Of a stretch of 64,000 nucleotides of DNA, positions 25,622-34,329 are shown piece after piece (position 1 is the stretch's first letter; the number at the start of each line of letters is the position of its first letter). Below the pieces are notes generated by a model. The model worked only from the letters and a program-made list of their open reading frames with translations. It made no database searches and had not been told where the DNA came from. A program made the translations under genes and the position numbers. Source of the stretch: an uncultured Bacilli bacterium (lineage in GTDB: Bacteria > Bacillota_I > Bacilli_A > RF39 > UBA660); contig CAKOTU010000004.1 of assembly GCA_934120265.1 (NCBI GenBank), forward strand, positions 1 through 64,000. The letters run 5' to 3'.

Positions 25622-26746
25622 ATGAAAATGGATACATATGAAAGTTATGTCATAGAGCCTAGAGTAGAAATGCTAAAAGAATATTATAAAGAGAATCAAG
25701 AATTAACAATTGTTGGATTAAACGATTCTCAAGGAGTTAATACAACTAGTTTATTTAAAAAGGGATTACTTGAATTCATTTCTGATAAGTTAAAAGATGA
25801 AGAAACAAAAACGACCGTAATTAATGCATTTTCATTAATGTTTAATAAAACGGAGCACATCAATTATTTATTAAAATCTAATCCAAACTTAGAAGAAATA
25901 AAGGATTTACAAGTTTATGGAATGGTCTCTGCTTTAGAGAAGGCGTTTGGTGATTTTCATTTGCCTAGATGTTTAGGCAAAATAGGTTATATAAGTAGAA
26001 AGTTACGTAAACCTTGTGATGAAGATAAAAATATAAGATTAACAGATACTTTAAGAGATTCTAAAGAGCCTATAGTTATTTATTCGAGTGGTGCTAATGA
26101 TTTAATGAGAGAATGTTGGAATAATCCTTTAAAAATTAAAAAAGATTATGAAAAACAATATGCAGCTTATAAATATGCTGTGGATAAGTTAAATACATCA
26201 ACTGTGAACAGAGTTCTTGATAGGGTAGATAAGAACTTTAATAATATTTTATCCATAAATGATAAAGCAGACATTTTTGCACTAGGACTATATATTCCAA
26301 AATCAATGCAAGGGGATGAAATGGAAGTATTCAACAATGTTATTAGAATATACAATTGCTTTTTAAAGGAATTATGTAAAAAATATAATATTGAATATGT
26401 TAACACTGAGTTTGTTGCTAGTCAAAATAACAAAAGCGAAAAAAACTTTCATATTACAACAGAGGGGCACGCTTATTTAGCAAACAGAATAATAGAAATT
26501 TTATATAATAGAAAAATATATGAAAATAGAAATTTTGTTCTTCCAGAGCTTACTGGTTTTAAATCTGGTAAAAATGGTTTGTATGAATTTTTAGTTGATT
26601 TAAAAAGAGATTATCGAAGAGCTGTTGAAGAGGGTATAGATGCTATGGGACTTGATGAGATGGCATGTAAGGTTGCCTTTGAAAAACGAAAAGAAATAGA
26701 AAGACAAATTGGCGTTGTTGAAAAAACTTTAGTGAAAAAAATGTAA
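25622..26746 (+). CDS. SGNH/GDSL-family hydrolase, cytoplasmic
   Basis: 374 residues. The SGNH blocks are visible in order: block I as VGLNDSQGVNTT (nucleophile Ser next to Asp), block III as SSGANDLM (GxND), and block V as NFHITTEGHAYLA with the catalytic His. The usual Asp two or three residues before that His is Asn here. No signal peptide or membrane helix is seen, so it probably acts in the cytoplasm. Family members are esterases or deacetylases, and the substrate is unknown. The C-terminal 70 residues form a charged helical tail. It follows the GT2/GtrA pair but has its own promoter. Confidence 0.7.
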   Translation: MKMDTYESYVIEPRVEMLKEYYKENQELTIVGLNDSQGVNTTSLFKKGLLEFISDKLKDEETKTTVINAFSLMFNKTEHINYLLKSNPNLEEIKDLQVYGMVSALEKAFGDFHLPRCLGKIGYISRKLRKPCDEDKNIRLTDTLRDSKEPIVIYSSGANDLMRECWNNPLKIKKDYEKQYAAYKYAVDKLNTSTVNRVLDRVDKNFNNILSINDKADIFALGLYIPKSMQGDEMEVFNNVIRIYNCFLKELCKKYNIEYVNTEFVASQNNKSEKNFHITTEGHAYLANRIIEILYNRKIYENRNFVLPELTGFKSGKNGLYEFLVDLKRDYRRAVEEGIDAMGLDEMACKVAFEKRKEIERQIGVVEKTLVKKM

Positions 26747-26775
26747 AATTTGCAATATTTGGTTGCAAATTTTTT
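26746..26775 (+). terminator. Intrinsic terminator
   Basis: AAATTTGCAA / TTGCAAATTT stem and T run. Confidence 0.85.
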
Positions 26776-26792
26776 GCTATAAACTAAAAATG

Positions 26793-26821
26793 TTGATATT
26801 AAAAAATGAATATTGTATAAT
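26793..26821 (+). promoter_or_regulatory. Promoter of leader element 3
   Basis: TTGATA, 17 bases, TATAAT. Confidence 0.78.
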
Positions 26822-26845
26822 AAAGACAGTAAAGGTAGTGATGGT

Positions 26846-26968
26846 ATGGTTAAAGAGAAAAGTATAAACATAACTCAAAACTCAACCTGGGGGGGGGGTA
26901 TATTTAATCATACTATAATAATAAATAAAAAAGAAAACACAAAGTTTCTAGACTTTTTTGTAGTCTAG
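26846..26968 (+). CDS. Leader peptide of element 3 (conserved frame, 40 residues)
   Basis: MVKEKSINITQNSTWGGG, then IFNHTIIINKKENTKFLDFF and VV, stop TAG at 26966-26968 in the inner 3' arm of the terminator. This is the only copy in which the ATG and the conserved 20-codon segment are in one frame as sequenced. A ribosome reaching this stop would cover the terminator 5' arms. The ribosome site resembles those at 3468 and 52357. Whether the peptide itself has a function is unknown. Confidence 0.5.
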   Translation: MVKEKSINITQNSTWGGGIFNHTIIINKKENTKFLDFFVV

Positions 26969-26985
26969 ATTTCTTTGTGTTTTTT
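26934..26985 (+). terminator. Terminator of leader element 3
   Basis: AAAACACAAAG with CTTTGTGTTTT, inner CTAGACT with AGTCTAG, then T residues. Confidence 0.85.
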
Positions 26986-27055
26986 GTTGACCTTTATAGG
27001 AAAGGAGTTGTTGTATAAGTACATAAAAATGCCAAAAACATGTATTATGGCTGGA

Positions 27056-27084
27056 TGTTTATTATGAACAAAACAGGGTATAAT
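27056..27084 (+). promoter_or_regulatory. Second promoter, upstream of the prepilin at 27118
   Basis: TGTTTA, 17 bases, TATAAT. Sequence around ACATGTATTATG.CT.GATGTTTAT is shared with element 4 and less so with element 1. Confidence 0.65.
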
Positions 27085-27117
27085 TAAAGTATAAAGTAAA
27101 TAAGGAGGTAAGAAAAG

Positions 27118-28254
27118 ATGAAAAAGAAAGGATTTACTTTAATAGAATTACTAGCGGTAATAGTAGTATTAGCAATAATAGCATTGATTGCAACACCAAT
27201 AGTAATGAACACAATTAAAAAATCACAAAAAGGAGCAGCTGAGAGAAGTGCAGATAACTATATTGATGCTGTAGAAACAGCAGTTGCAACAGCAAGACTA
27301 GATAATAATGATGTTCCAGATGGAACATACACAATAGATGAAAATGGAAATCTATTAGTACCAAGTTTACCAAATGGCAAATTAACAATCGAAATGAATG
27401 GAAATAAACCAAAGGGTGGAACAATCACAATAAAGAATGGGCAAGTAACAACTGACTCAAAGATGACAGTAGGAAGTTATGAAGTATCATACAACCCAAC
27501 AACAAATAAATATGAAGCGTCAGAAGAAGGAACATCAACTAAAACATATGCAAACGGAGAAGTAGTATATTTTAACGTAACAACAGGAGAAAAATGTTCA
27601 GCATCAGATTATACAGATGATATCATGGAAAAAGACGGCTGTTTGAAATTCTATGCATTTAATGATGAAGGTGGAAACAAAGTAAATTTATTACTAGATC
27701 ATAATACAACAGCAACAGTAGCATGGAATTCAAGTAAAAGTAATACAAATGGTCCAAAAGAAATATTAGATAGTTTAAAAACAGCTACAGCGTCATGGAA
27801 AGGAACGGAAACTCCAGCAAATTATACAATGGATCAAACGAGTAAAACAAGTAAAGCAAGCTATACAATAGATTATAGTGGATATAAAGCAAGATTAATA
27901 ACAGCGCAAGAAATAGCTCAAATAGTAGGCAATACATCTTGGGATGAGAAAAGTGCTAGTAGTGAATATTATTTTGATTCTAAATCAAGTTTTGCAAGTT
28001 CTACATGTACAAGCGGAAATACAACAGGTTGCCAATATGGATGGCTTTACGATAAAACAAGCGCAAGTTGTACAACATATGGATGTTTAAATAATTCAGG
28101 TAATAGATACTGGACAGCTTCTTCTTATAGCGGTGATTCTAGTAATGCTTGGTATGTGGATTATAGTGGCTCAATAGGAAATGATGGTGTTAACTATCCT
28201 GGTTTCTATGGTGTACGTCCAGTTATAGAGGTATTAAAATCTAAACTTTCGTAA
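27118..28254 (+). CDS. Prepilin-like protein with DUF6273/FGE-like C-terminal domain
   Basis: 378 residues. Prepilin signal KKKG then FTLIELLAVIVVLAIIALI. Residues 30-140 are a pilin-like domain shared in outline with the gene at 34513 (ADNYIDAVETAVATARL; MNGNKPKGGTITI). From about residue 145 (YANGEVVYFNVTTGEKC) the protein matches the third module of the gene at 16716, ending in YWTASSYSG, a variable stretch, and YGVRPVIEV. The last 40 codons switch from A-ending to mostly T/C-ending codons. AAGGAGGT precedes the ATG. Predicted surface adhesin or minor pilin. Confidence 0.82.
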   Translation: MKKKGFTLIELLAVIVVLAIIALIATPIVMNTIKKSQKGAAERSADNYIDAVETAVATARLDNNDVPDGTYTIDENGNLLVPSLPNGKLTIEMNGNKPKGGTITIKNGQVTTDSKMTVGSYEVSYNPTTNKYEASEEGTSTKTYANGEVVYFNVTTGEKCSASDYTDDIMEKDGCLKFYAFNDEGGNKVNLLLDHNTTATVAWNSSKSNTNGPKEILDSLKTATASWKGTETPANYTMDQTSKTSKASYTIDYSGYKARLITAQEIAQIVGNTSWDEKSASSEYYFDSKSSFASSTCTSGNTTGCQYGWLYDKTSASCTTYGCLNNSGNRYWTASSYSGDSSNAWYVDYSGSIGNDGVNYPGFYGVRPVIEVLKSKLS

Positions 28255-28277
28255 GAAATACAATTGATTGAGTATGT

Positions 28278-28318
28278 AAAGATAATTGAAAATGGTATTG
28301 TTTCAATTATCTTTTTTA
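28278..28318 (+). terminator. Intrinsic terminator
   Basis: AAGATAATTGAAA / TTTCAATTATCTT, then T residues. Confidence 0.88.
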
Positions 28319-28326
28319 TATTTTAA

Positions 28327-28355
28327 TTGATTATTTATTATTAAATATGTATAAT
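28327..28355 (+). promoter_or_regulatory. lepA promoter
   Basis: TTGATT, 17 bases, TATAAT. Confidence 0.7.
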
Positions 28356-28371
28356 AATCATAGGTGAAATT

Positions 28372-30174
28372 ATGAAGCAGGAAAATATAAGAAATTTCTC
28401 TATTATTGCTCATATAGATCATGGTAAAAGTACTTTAGCTGATCGTATTTTGGAACTTACTGGGGCAATAAATGAAAGAGAAAAACAGGATCAATTATTA
28501 GATAATATGGAACTTGAGAGAGAGCGTGGTATTACAATTAAGTTAAATGCAGTAAGACTTAAATACCATTATAAAGATGAAGATTATATGTTAAATTTGA
28601 TTGATACTCCAGGTCATGTTGATTTTACGTATGAAGTATCGCGTAGTTTAGCAGCATGTGAGGGAGCTATTTTAGTTGTTGATGCAGCGCAAGGAATAGA
28701 GGCTCAAACTTTAGCAAATCTTTATCTAGCTTTAGATAATGATTTAACAATTATTCCTGTCATAAATAAAATAGATTTACCTAATGCTGATCCAGAGAAG
28801 GTAAAAAGGGAATTGATGGATACATTAGGATTTAACGAAGATGAAATAATTTTAACAAGTGCAAAAAATGGAATTGGTATCAAAGAATTAGTGGAAACGA
28901 TTATAGAAAAAGTACCTAGTCCTAAAGGAAATAAAAAAGATAAATTACAAGCTTTAATATTTGACAGTATATATGATCCTTATCGTGGAATTATTACTTT
29001 ATCTAGAGTGATGGATGGTAGTGTTAAAGTAGGAGATAAAATAAAAATGATGGCAACTGGCGCTACTTATGATATTACAGAGATTTTAGTTCATAGTCCT
29101 AAAGAGGTTAAGGTTGATAAGTTGAAAGCTGGCGAAGTAGGGTGTATATGTGCTAGTATTAAAAGTATTAATGATGTCAAAGTAGGAGATACCATTACTA
29201 ATGCAGATAATCCTGCAAGTGAACCTTTACCTGGATATAAACCTATGAAACCAATGGTTTTTTGTGGACTTTATCCAATTGAGTCATCACGTTATCCAGA
29301 ACTTCGTGAGGCTTTAGAAAAATTAAAATTAAATGATGCTTCTTTAGAGTTTGAGCCTGAAACCTCTAAAGCTTTAGGATTTGGATTTAGATGTGGTTTT
29401 TTAGGACTTTTACACATGGATATTATTGAAGAAAGAATTGAAAGAGAATTTAAGATAGATTTAATTGCAACATCTCCTTCCGTTGTTTATGAAGTTACAC
29501 TAACTGATCATACTACAGTAATGATTGATAGTCCGGTTAAGATGCCTGATAAACAAAAAATATTAGATATTAAAGAACCATATATAAGAACTAACATATT
29601 TGTACCTAGTGAATATATAGGACCAATAATGGAGTTATGTCAAGATAAGCGTGGTAATTATATTTCTATGGAATATTTAGATCCAACACGTGTTAATATT
29701 CATTATGAAATTCCACTATCGGAAATTGTATACGATTTTTTTGATAAGTTAAAATCTACAACTAAGGGTTATGCTTCTTTTGATTATGAATTAATTGGGT
29801 ATAAAAGTAGTAATTTGGTTAAAATGGATATTTTACTTAATGGCGAAGTTGTTGACGCTTTAAGTATAATTGTACATAAGGATTTTGCTTATAAACGTGG
29901 TAGAAGTGTTGTTGAGCAATTACGAAAATTAATCCCACGTCAACAATTTGAGGTTCCAATTCAGGCATGCCTTGGAAATAAAGCTATTGCTCGTGAAACT
30001 GTTAAAGCAGTACGTAAGGATGTTTTAGCTAAATGTTATGGTGGAGATGTTTCACGTAAAAGAAAGTTGCTTGAAAAACAAAAAGAAGGTAAAAAAAGAA
30101 TGAAAATGGTAGGTAGTGTTGAAATACCACAGGAAGCATTCTTGGCTGTTTTAAGCATGGAGGATGAAAAATGA
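28372..30174 (+). CDS. lepA: Elongation factor 4 (LepA)
   Basis: 600 residues, exactly typical. G1 [14 protein letters not shown]3 DTPGHVDF and G4 NKIDLPNA are present, along with the LepA-specific C-terminal domain ([16 protein letters not shown] near the end). LepA is a ribosome-associated GTPase that affects initiation and can back-translocate ribosomes. The stop TGA overlaps the next start (ATGA), which confirms that TGA is a stop codon in this genome. In B. subtilis lepA also sits directly upstream of hemW. Confidence 0.97.
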   Translation: MKQENIRNFSIIAHIDHGKSTLADRILELTGAINEREKQDQLLDNMELERERGITIKLNAVRLKYHYKDEDYMLNLIDTPGHVDFTYEVSRSLAACEGAILVVDAAQGIEAQTLANLYLALDNDLTIIPVINKIDLPNADPEKVKRELMDTLGFNEDEIILTSAKNGIGIKELVETIIEKVPSPKGNKKDKLQALIFDSIYDPYRGIITLSRVMDGSVKVGDKIKMMATGATYDITEILVHSPKEVKVDKLKAGEVGCICASIKSINDVKVGDTITNADNPASEPLPGYKPMKPMVFCGLYPIESSRYPELREALEKLKLNDASLEFEPETSKALGFGFRCGFLGLLHMDIIEERIEREFKIDLIATSPSVVYEVTLTDHTTVMIDSPVKMPDKQKILDIKEPYIRTNIFVPSEYIGPIMELCQDKRGNYISMEYLDPTRVNIHYEIPLSEIVYDFFDKLKSTTKGYASFDYELIGYKSSNLVKMDILLNGEVVDALSIIVHKDFAYKRGRSVVEQLRKLIPRQQFEVPIQACLGNKAIARETVKAVRKDVLAKCYGGDVSRKRKLLEKQKEGKKRMKMVGSVEIPQEAFLAVLSMEDEK

Positions 30175-30590
30175 CAATAGGTGAATTAACAAATATAGCT
30201 AATGAGTATTTAAATGAAAATATTTCATTAAGAGAATTATCAGCTCGTCATGGAATATCTAAATCAACTTTGGTTAGGTACTTTAATAGGCAACAATTGA
30301 TTGTTTTGCCATATAATTTGCAGATGAAAGTGGATGCTAAAAAAGAGAAAAACTGGATTGATGGTAAATCGACTAGCGGTAATTTAGGACATAAAACGGC
30401 TACAAAGGAACAAATACAAGCCATGGCTAAAATGGCGATAGAAAATAATCTGTCACTAAGAGAACTAGCTAATGCTATTGATGTAAGTTATACAACTTTA
30501 TATTCGTTTTTTACTGTAGAAAATTTAGGGCTTGATTTATATCAACAAGTTTTAAATTTGTATAGTGAAAATAAAGCAAAAAGAAAATAA
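30171..30590 (+). CDS. Small DNA-binding protein with two HTH motifs, SpoIIID-like
   Basis: 139 residues. Two helix-turn-helix segments are visible: [20 protein letters not shown] (about 22-41) and [20 protein letters not shown] (about 100-119). The first resembles the SpoIIID type, where a similar RE.A..FGVSKST stretch occurs. A duplicated HTH is unusual for that family. It overlaps the lepA stop by four bases, so it is translationally coupled. Target genes are unknown; a sporulation link is only suggested by similarity and by yunB, spoVID and ysxE in the window. Confidence 0.6.
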   Translation: MTIGELTNIANEYLNENISLRELSARHGISKSTLVRYFNRQQLIVLPYNLQMKVDAKKEKNWIDGKSTSGNLGHKTATKEQIQAMAKMAIENNLSLRELANAIDVSYTTLYSFFTVENLGLDLYQQVLNLYSENKAKRK

Positions 30591-30603
30591 TCATTTTGAT
30601 GTG

Positions 30604-30638
30604 AACCCCGTTTCTTGGACAAAAGAAGCGAGGTTTTT
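30604..30638 (+). terminator. Intrinsic terminator
   Basis: Imperfect stem AACCCCGTTTCTT / AGAAGCGAGGTT, then T residues. Confidence 0.7.
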
Positions 30639-30707
30639 ATATGTATAGTATTATATTTGCTTATAAATAATCATTTTGTTATAATATTTATAGAAAAGAG
30701 AATGTTT

Positions 30708-31820
30708 ATGAAGTCGTGTTATATCCATATTCCATTTTGTAAAACAATTTGTTCGTATTGTGACTTTTGTAAATTTTATTATGATAAAAAATGGACACTA
30801 AAATATCTAGAACAACTACAAAAAGAAATAGCGTTAAATTATAAAGATGAAAAAGTAAATACTATATATATAGGAGGTGGAACACCAACATCTCTTGATT
30901 ATAATGAGCTAAAATATTTATTAGATATAGTAAAAAAATTAAGATTAAATAATAGTTATGAATATACGATTGAAGCTAATGTAGAAACTTTAGATTTAGA
31001 TAAGATAAAATTATTAAAAGAATATGGTATAAATAGAGTAAGTATCGGTGTAGAAAGCATTGTTGAAAAAAATATTAAATTTTTAGATCGTCACCACACT
31101 AAAGAAGATGTTGTTAGGGCTATTGATTTATTAAAACAAGAAGGAATTAATAATATTAATATTGATTTGATTTATGCTTTACCACATCAAACTATAGATG
31201 ATTTAAAAGTTGACTTAGATTTCTTTTTAAGTTTGGATATTCCACATATATCGACATACTCACTTATGATAGAACCTCACACAAAATTGTATATAAATGG
31301 TGAACAAAATATTGATGAAACACTTGATTTAGATATGTATAATTATATTTGTCGGGTGTTAAAAGATAGTGGATATACTCATTATGAAATAAGTAATTTT
31401 TCTAAAATAAATTTTGAATCAAAACATAATTTAACTTATTGGAATAATGAAGAATATTACGGTTTTGGAGTAGGTGCTAGTGGATATGTAGATAATATTC
31501 GATATGATAATACAAGAAGTATTAACAAATATTTAAATGGAGTATATCGATTTAATGAGGAAGAAGTGGACTTTAATACAAAGGTTGAAAATGAATTTAT
31601 TTTAGGATTTAGGAAACTTAAAGGAATTAATAAGAAGAATTTTTATAATAAATATAAAATAGATATTGACAGTTTAGATGTTATAAAAAGATTAAAATTG
31701 GAGGAAAAGTTACTTGAAGATAGAGACAATATATTTATAAATCCGCAATATATTTATACATCTAATCAAATATTGATTGAATTTTTAGGAGGTAATTATG
31801 AACAAAGAAGAAGTATTTAA
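30708..31820 (+). CDS. hemW: HemW-type radical SAM heme chaperone
   Basis: About 370 residues. The radical SAM cluster motif CxxxCxxC is CKTICSYC near the N-terminus, followed by YIGGGTPTSL and GVESIVEKN. It belongs to the coproporphyrinogen-dehydrogenase-like group; the lack of an extra Cys-rich N-terminus fits HemW (heme insertion) and not HemN. Upstream in-frame starts (30615) lie before TATAAT and the terminator and are rejected. ATG at 30702 or 30708 is possible; the AGAAAAGAG spacing favours 30708. lepA followed by hemW is a conserved Firmicute order. Confidence 0.88.
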   Translation: MKSCYIHIPFCKTICSYCDFCKFYYDKKWTLKYLEQLQKEIALNYKDEKVNTIYIGGGTPTSLDYNELKYLLDIVKKLRLNNSYEYTIEANVETLDLDKIKLLKEYGINRVSIGVESIVEKNIKFLDRHHTKEDVVRAIDLLKQEGINNINIDLIYALPHQTIDDLKVDLDFFLSLDIPHISTYSLMIEPHTKLYINGEQNIDETLDLDMYNYICRVLKDSGYTHYEISNFSKINFESKHNLTYWNNEEYYGFGVGASGYVDNIRYDNTRSINKYLNGVYRFNEEEVDFNTKVENEFILGFRKLKGINKKNFYNKYKIDIDSLDVIKRLKLEEKLLEDRDNIFINPQYIYTSNQILIEFLGGNYEQRRSI

Positions 31821-32376
31821 AGTAGAAATAAATTATGTATTTAATACAAAATTAAGAGAAAATTTAAGGGTGTTAATAAATTTATTACCTGATTATTTTT
31901 TTGAAATACCAGCATCATCAACAGGAAAGTATCATCCGTCTTTTGCTCTAGGAGAAGGTGGACTTGTAAGACATACAAAGACTGCGGTAAGAATAGGATA
32001 TGAACTTTTAAATAATAATTGCATAGGCAATGTTTTTAATGATAATGAAAAAGATTTGATTATTATGGCTTTACTTATGCATGATGGTTGTAAATCTGGT
32101 CTTATGCACGGACAATATACGGTGGTAAATCATCCACTTATTGTCTCAAAGCTAATTCAAGATAACAAAGATAAATTAACTTTGACGGATGATGAACTAA
32201 ATTTGTTGTGTTCAATGATAGAGTCTCATATGGGAGAATTTAATAAAGATTTTAAGGGTAATGTTGTTTTACCTTTACCACAAAATAAATATCAAAAATT
32301 TGTTCATATGTGTGACTATTTAGCTAGTAAGAAATTTTTAGATATTAAGTTTGAAAATAATAATATAGTAGGGTAA
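31798..32376 (+). CDS. HD-domain phosphohydrolase
   Basis: 192 residues. The metal-binding motif is clear: GGLVRHTKTAVR (first His), LLMHDGCKSG (HD), then VVNHPLIV and IESHMGEF. The protein is a small single-domain HD hydrolase; substrates in this family are nucleotides or phosphates and cannot be told here. The start overlaps the hemW end by 23 bases, with AGGAGG just upstream. Confidence 0.8.
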   Translation: MNKEEVFKVEINYVFNTKLRENLRVLINLLPDYFFEIPASSTGKYHPSFALGEGGLVRHTKTAVRIGYELLNNNCIGNVFNDNEKDLIIMALLMHDGCKSGLMHGQYTVVNHPLIVSKLIQDNKDKLTLTDDELNLLCSMIESHMGEFNKDFKGNVVLPLPQNKYQKFVHMCDYLASKKFLDIKFENNNIVG

Positions 32377-32380
32377 ATTT

Positions 32381-32713
32381 ATGAATGATTTTGATTTAGA
32401 AGCAATAGAGAAAAGTTTTGAAGAATATAAAAAAATTGTTAATGAAAAACATTGGGCAGACTTAACTGTTGTAGATATAGAGTATGTTACTGATATAGAA
32501 AAGAAAAAGAAATTTAAAAGTTCACTTAGATATGTTATTAATCCTCTTTTATACCATATGAGGTCAATGAGAAGTTTTAAATTTTCTCACAGTAATAATG
32601 AATTAACTTGTAGAAATATGTTAAAGGATATTTTTGCTTATTATCAAAAATTAGGATTTGATAAAAATGATATAGTGCAGATTGCGTGCGATAGAAGCAA
32701 CAAAAAATATTGA
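32381..32713 (+). CDS. Unknown protein between HD hydrolase and thyX
   Basis: 110 residues, mostly helical and charged, with two Cys in the last third. No family recognised. It starts four bases after the HD gene stop and is in the same operon. The ribosome site is weak (AGGGTAAATTT). Confidence 0.5.
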   Translation: MNDFDLEAIEKSFEEYKKIVNEKHWADLTVVDIEYVTDIEKKKKFKSSLRYVINPLLYHMRSMRSFKFSHSNNELTCRNMLKDIFAYYQKLGFDKNDIVQIACDRSNKKY

Positions 32714-32757
32714 CACGAACAAATGTTTATGATAATATTGTAATGGAGGTAAGATAT

Positions 32758-33537
32758 ATGGAAAATGTACATGCTAAAGTAAATTTATTGGGTTACACAA
32801 AAACAGTAAATGGTGGTGGCCCAGAAGAGGTTGTTGCTGCTGCTGGAAAACTATGTTATTCTAAAGTAGGAGCTAAAGAAATATTAGAAAAAATGTCGGA
32901 GGAAGATATTCAAAAATTTTTGAATACTTTAACTAATTTAGGACATTATAGTCCATTTGAACATGCTAGTTTTACTTTTATTATTGAAGGTATTAGTAGA
33001 GCTTGTTCTCATCAAATAGTAAGACATAGAATTGCGAGTTATTCACAACAAAGCCAAAGATATGTTGATTTAAAGGATACAATAAAAATAATAGTGCCTC
33101 CAGAAATTGAAGACGATGAAGCTATAAAGCAAAAATATATTGATTCTATCATGAACGATTATGATGCTTATGTTGATATTACAGCAAGTCTTGCTAACAA
33201 GTATATAAAAAATGGTATGGATGAAAGGCAAGCAAAGAAAAAAGCTTTAGAGGATGCTAGGTTTGCTTTACCTAATGCTTGTGAAACAAAGATGGTAATG
33301 TCGATGAACGCTAGAAGCTTAATTAATTTCTTTGAAAAAAGATGCTGTAATAGAGCGCAATGGGAGATTAAGGAAGTTGCTGATCAAATGCTCGATTTGG
33401 TTTTAGAAGTAGCGCCTCACTTATTTGCTAAAGCAGGAGCTAAGTGTGCGTTTGGTAGTTGTCCTGAGGGTAAAATGAGTTGTGGTAAAAAACAAGAACC
33501 TAGAGAATTACAAAAGGTGAAGAAATATGAGAGGTAA
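32758..33537 (+). CDS. thyX: Flavin-dependent thymidylate synthase
   Basis: 259 residues. The ThyX signature RHRxxSxxxxSxR appears as RHRIASYSQQSQR, preceded by SPFEHASFTF. ThyX makes dTMP from dUMP with FAD, NADPH and methylene-THF. The ATG at 32758 has GGAGGTAAG upstream; the earlier in-frame ATG (32710) lies in the preceding gene and lacks a site. A TTGACA at 32710 with TAATAT 17 bases later may give thyX its own promoter. The next gene, tmk, overlaps by 11 bases and uses its product. The C-terminus has three Cys (KCAFGSCPEGKMSCGKK), which is unusual. Confidence 0.95.
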   Translation: MENVHAKVNLLGYTKTVNGGGPEEVVAAAGKLCYSKVGAKEILEKMSEEDIQKFLNTLTNLGHYSPFEHASFTFIIEGISRACSHQIVRHRIASYSQQSQRYVDLKDTIKIIVPPEIEDDEAIKQKYIDSIMNDYDAYVDITASLANKYIKNGMDERQAKKKALEDARFALPNACETKMVMSMNARSLINFFEKRCCNRAQWEIKEVADQMLDLVLEVAPHLFAKAGAKCAFGSCPEGKMSCGKKQEPRELQKVKKYER

Positions 33538-34213
33538 GTTGATCGTTGTTGAAGGGACTGATTGTTCTGGAAAAGAAACTCAGACTAATCTTTTATTAAC
33601 TAATCTACATAATGATAATATAAAGGTTGAAAAATTTAGCTTTCCGAATTATCAATCACCAACTGGAAAAATAATAGGTGGACCTTATTTAGGAAAAAGT
33701 TATATTTGTGATGGTTGGTTTCCTGAGGGAGCTCCAAAAGTAGATCCTAAAGTTGCCGCTCTATATTATGCAGCTGATAGAAAATATAATATTTATAAGA
33801 TAAATTTTTTGCTCGAAAATGGTGTAAATGTTATTTTAGATAGATATGTATATTCCAATATGGCTCATCAAGGTGGAAAAATAAAAGATAATAATGAAAG
33901 ATTTGCTATGTATGATTGGCTTGATAAGTTGGAATTTGGTTTGTTAGAACTTCCTGAGGCAGATATTAAAGTGTTCTTACATTTACCTGTTGAACAAGCA
34001 GCTAAGCTTCGCATGGGAAGAGAAGAAGCTCTAGATGAGAACGAAAAGGACATAAATCATTTAAAAGATGCAGAAAGAGCTTACAAGGAAATAGCTAATA
34101 AATATGGTTTCAAAACAATTGAGTGTAATGTTGGTAATGATATAAGAACTATTGACACTATTCAAGATGAATTATATGATTTTATAAAGAAAGAGATTTC
34201 TTTCAGAAATTAG
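33527..34213 (+). CDS. tmk: Thymidylate kinase
   Basis: 228 residues. The P-loop is VEGTDCSGKETQ, the DRY-type motif is ILDRYVYSN, and the LID has RMGREEALD. It phosphorylates dTMP to dTDP, the step after ThyX; the two genes overlap. Compared with common bacterial Tmk it carries an extra loop (GGPYLGKSYICDGWFPEG), as in the archaeal or eukaryote-like branch. The gene end contains the weak -35 of leader element 4. Confidence 0.88.
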   Translation: MRGKLIVVEGTDCSGKETQTNLLLTNLHNDNIKVEKFSFPNYQSPTGKIIGGPYLGKSYICDGWFPEGAPKVDPKVAALYYAADRKYNIYKINFLLENGVNVILDRYVYSNMAHQGGKIKDNNERFAMYDWLDKLEFGLLELPEADIKVFLHLPVEQAAKLRMGREEALDENEKDINHLKDAERAYKEIANKYGFKTIECNVGNDIRTIDTIQDELYDFIKKEISFRN

Positions 34214-34219
34214 TTATTG

Positions 34220-34225
34220 TATAAT
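34220..34225 (+). promoter_or_regulatory. -10 box of leader element 4
   Basis: TATAAT with the same downstream AAAGACAGTAA as element 3. The -35 position (34197-34202, TTTCTT) is poor and lies within tmk, so this copy may be weakly transcribed. Confidence 0.55.
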
Positions 34226-34249
34226 AAAGACAGTAAGGGTAGTGATAGT

Positions 34250-34303
34250 ATGGTTAAAGAGACAAATGTATTAATTAAAAAATCAACCTGGTGGGGTATT
34301 TAA
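34250..34303 (+). CDS. Leader peptide of element 4 (out of the conserved frame)
   Basis: 17 codons: MVKETNVLIKKSTWWGI, stop TAA. One G fewer would put it into the conserved NHTI...KENAKFLDF frame. The interrupted tract should make such changes rare. Confidence 0.4.
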   Translation: MVKETNVLIKKSTWWGI

Positions 34304-34329
34304 TCATACTATAATAATAAAAAATAAAG

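Larger units (their letters stand above)
26826..26985 (+). ncRNA. Poly-G leader element, copy 3 (open frame)
   Basis: Same order of parts as copies 1 and 2. The long-range stem is kept although A changed to G in the 5' arm (ATGGTATGGTTAAA), because G-U pairing is still possible. The G tract has ten G at 26889-26898. Two extra bases (TA) follow the tract compared with the other copies. In this copy the leader ORF runs through the terminator. The region from here to 27117 holds no other gene, only the second promoter. Confidence 0.7.
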
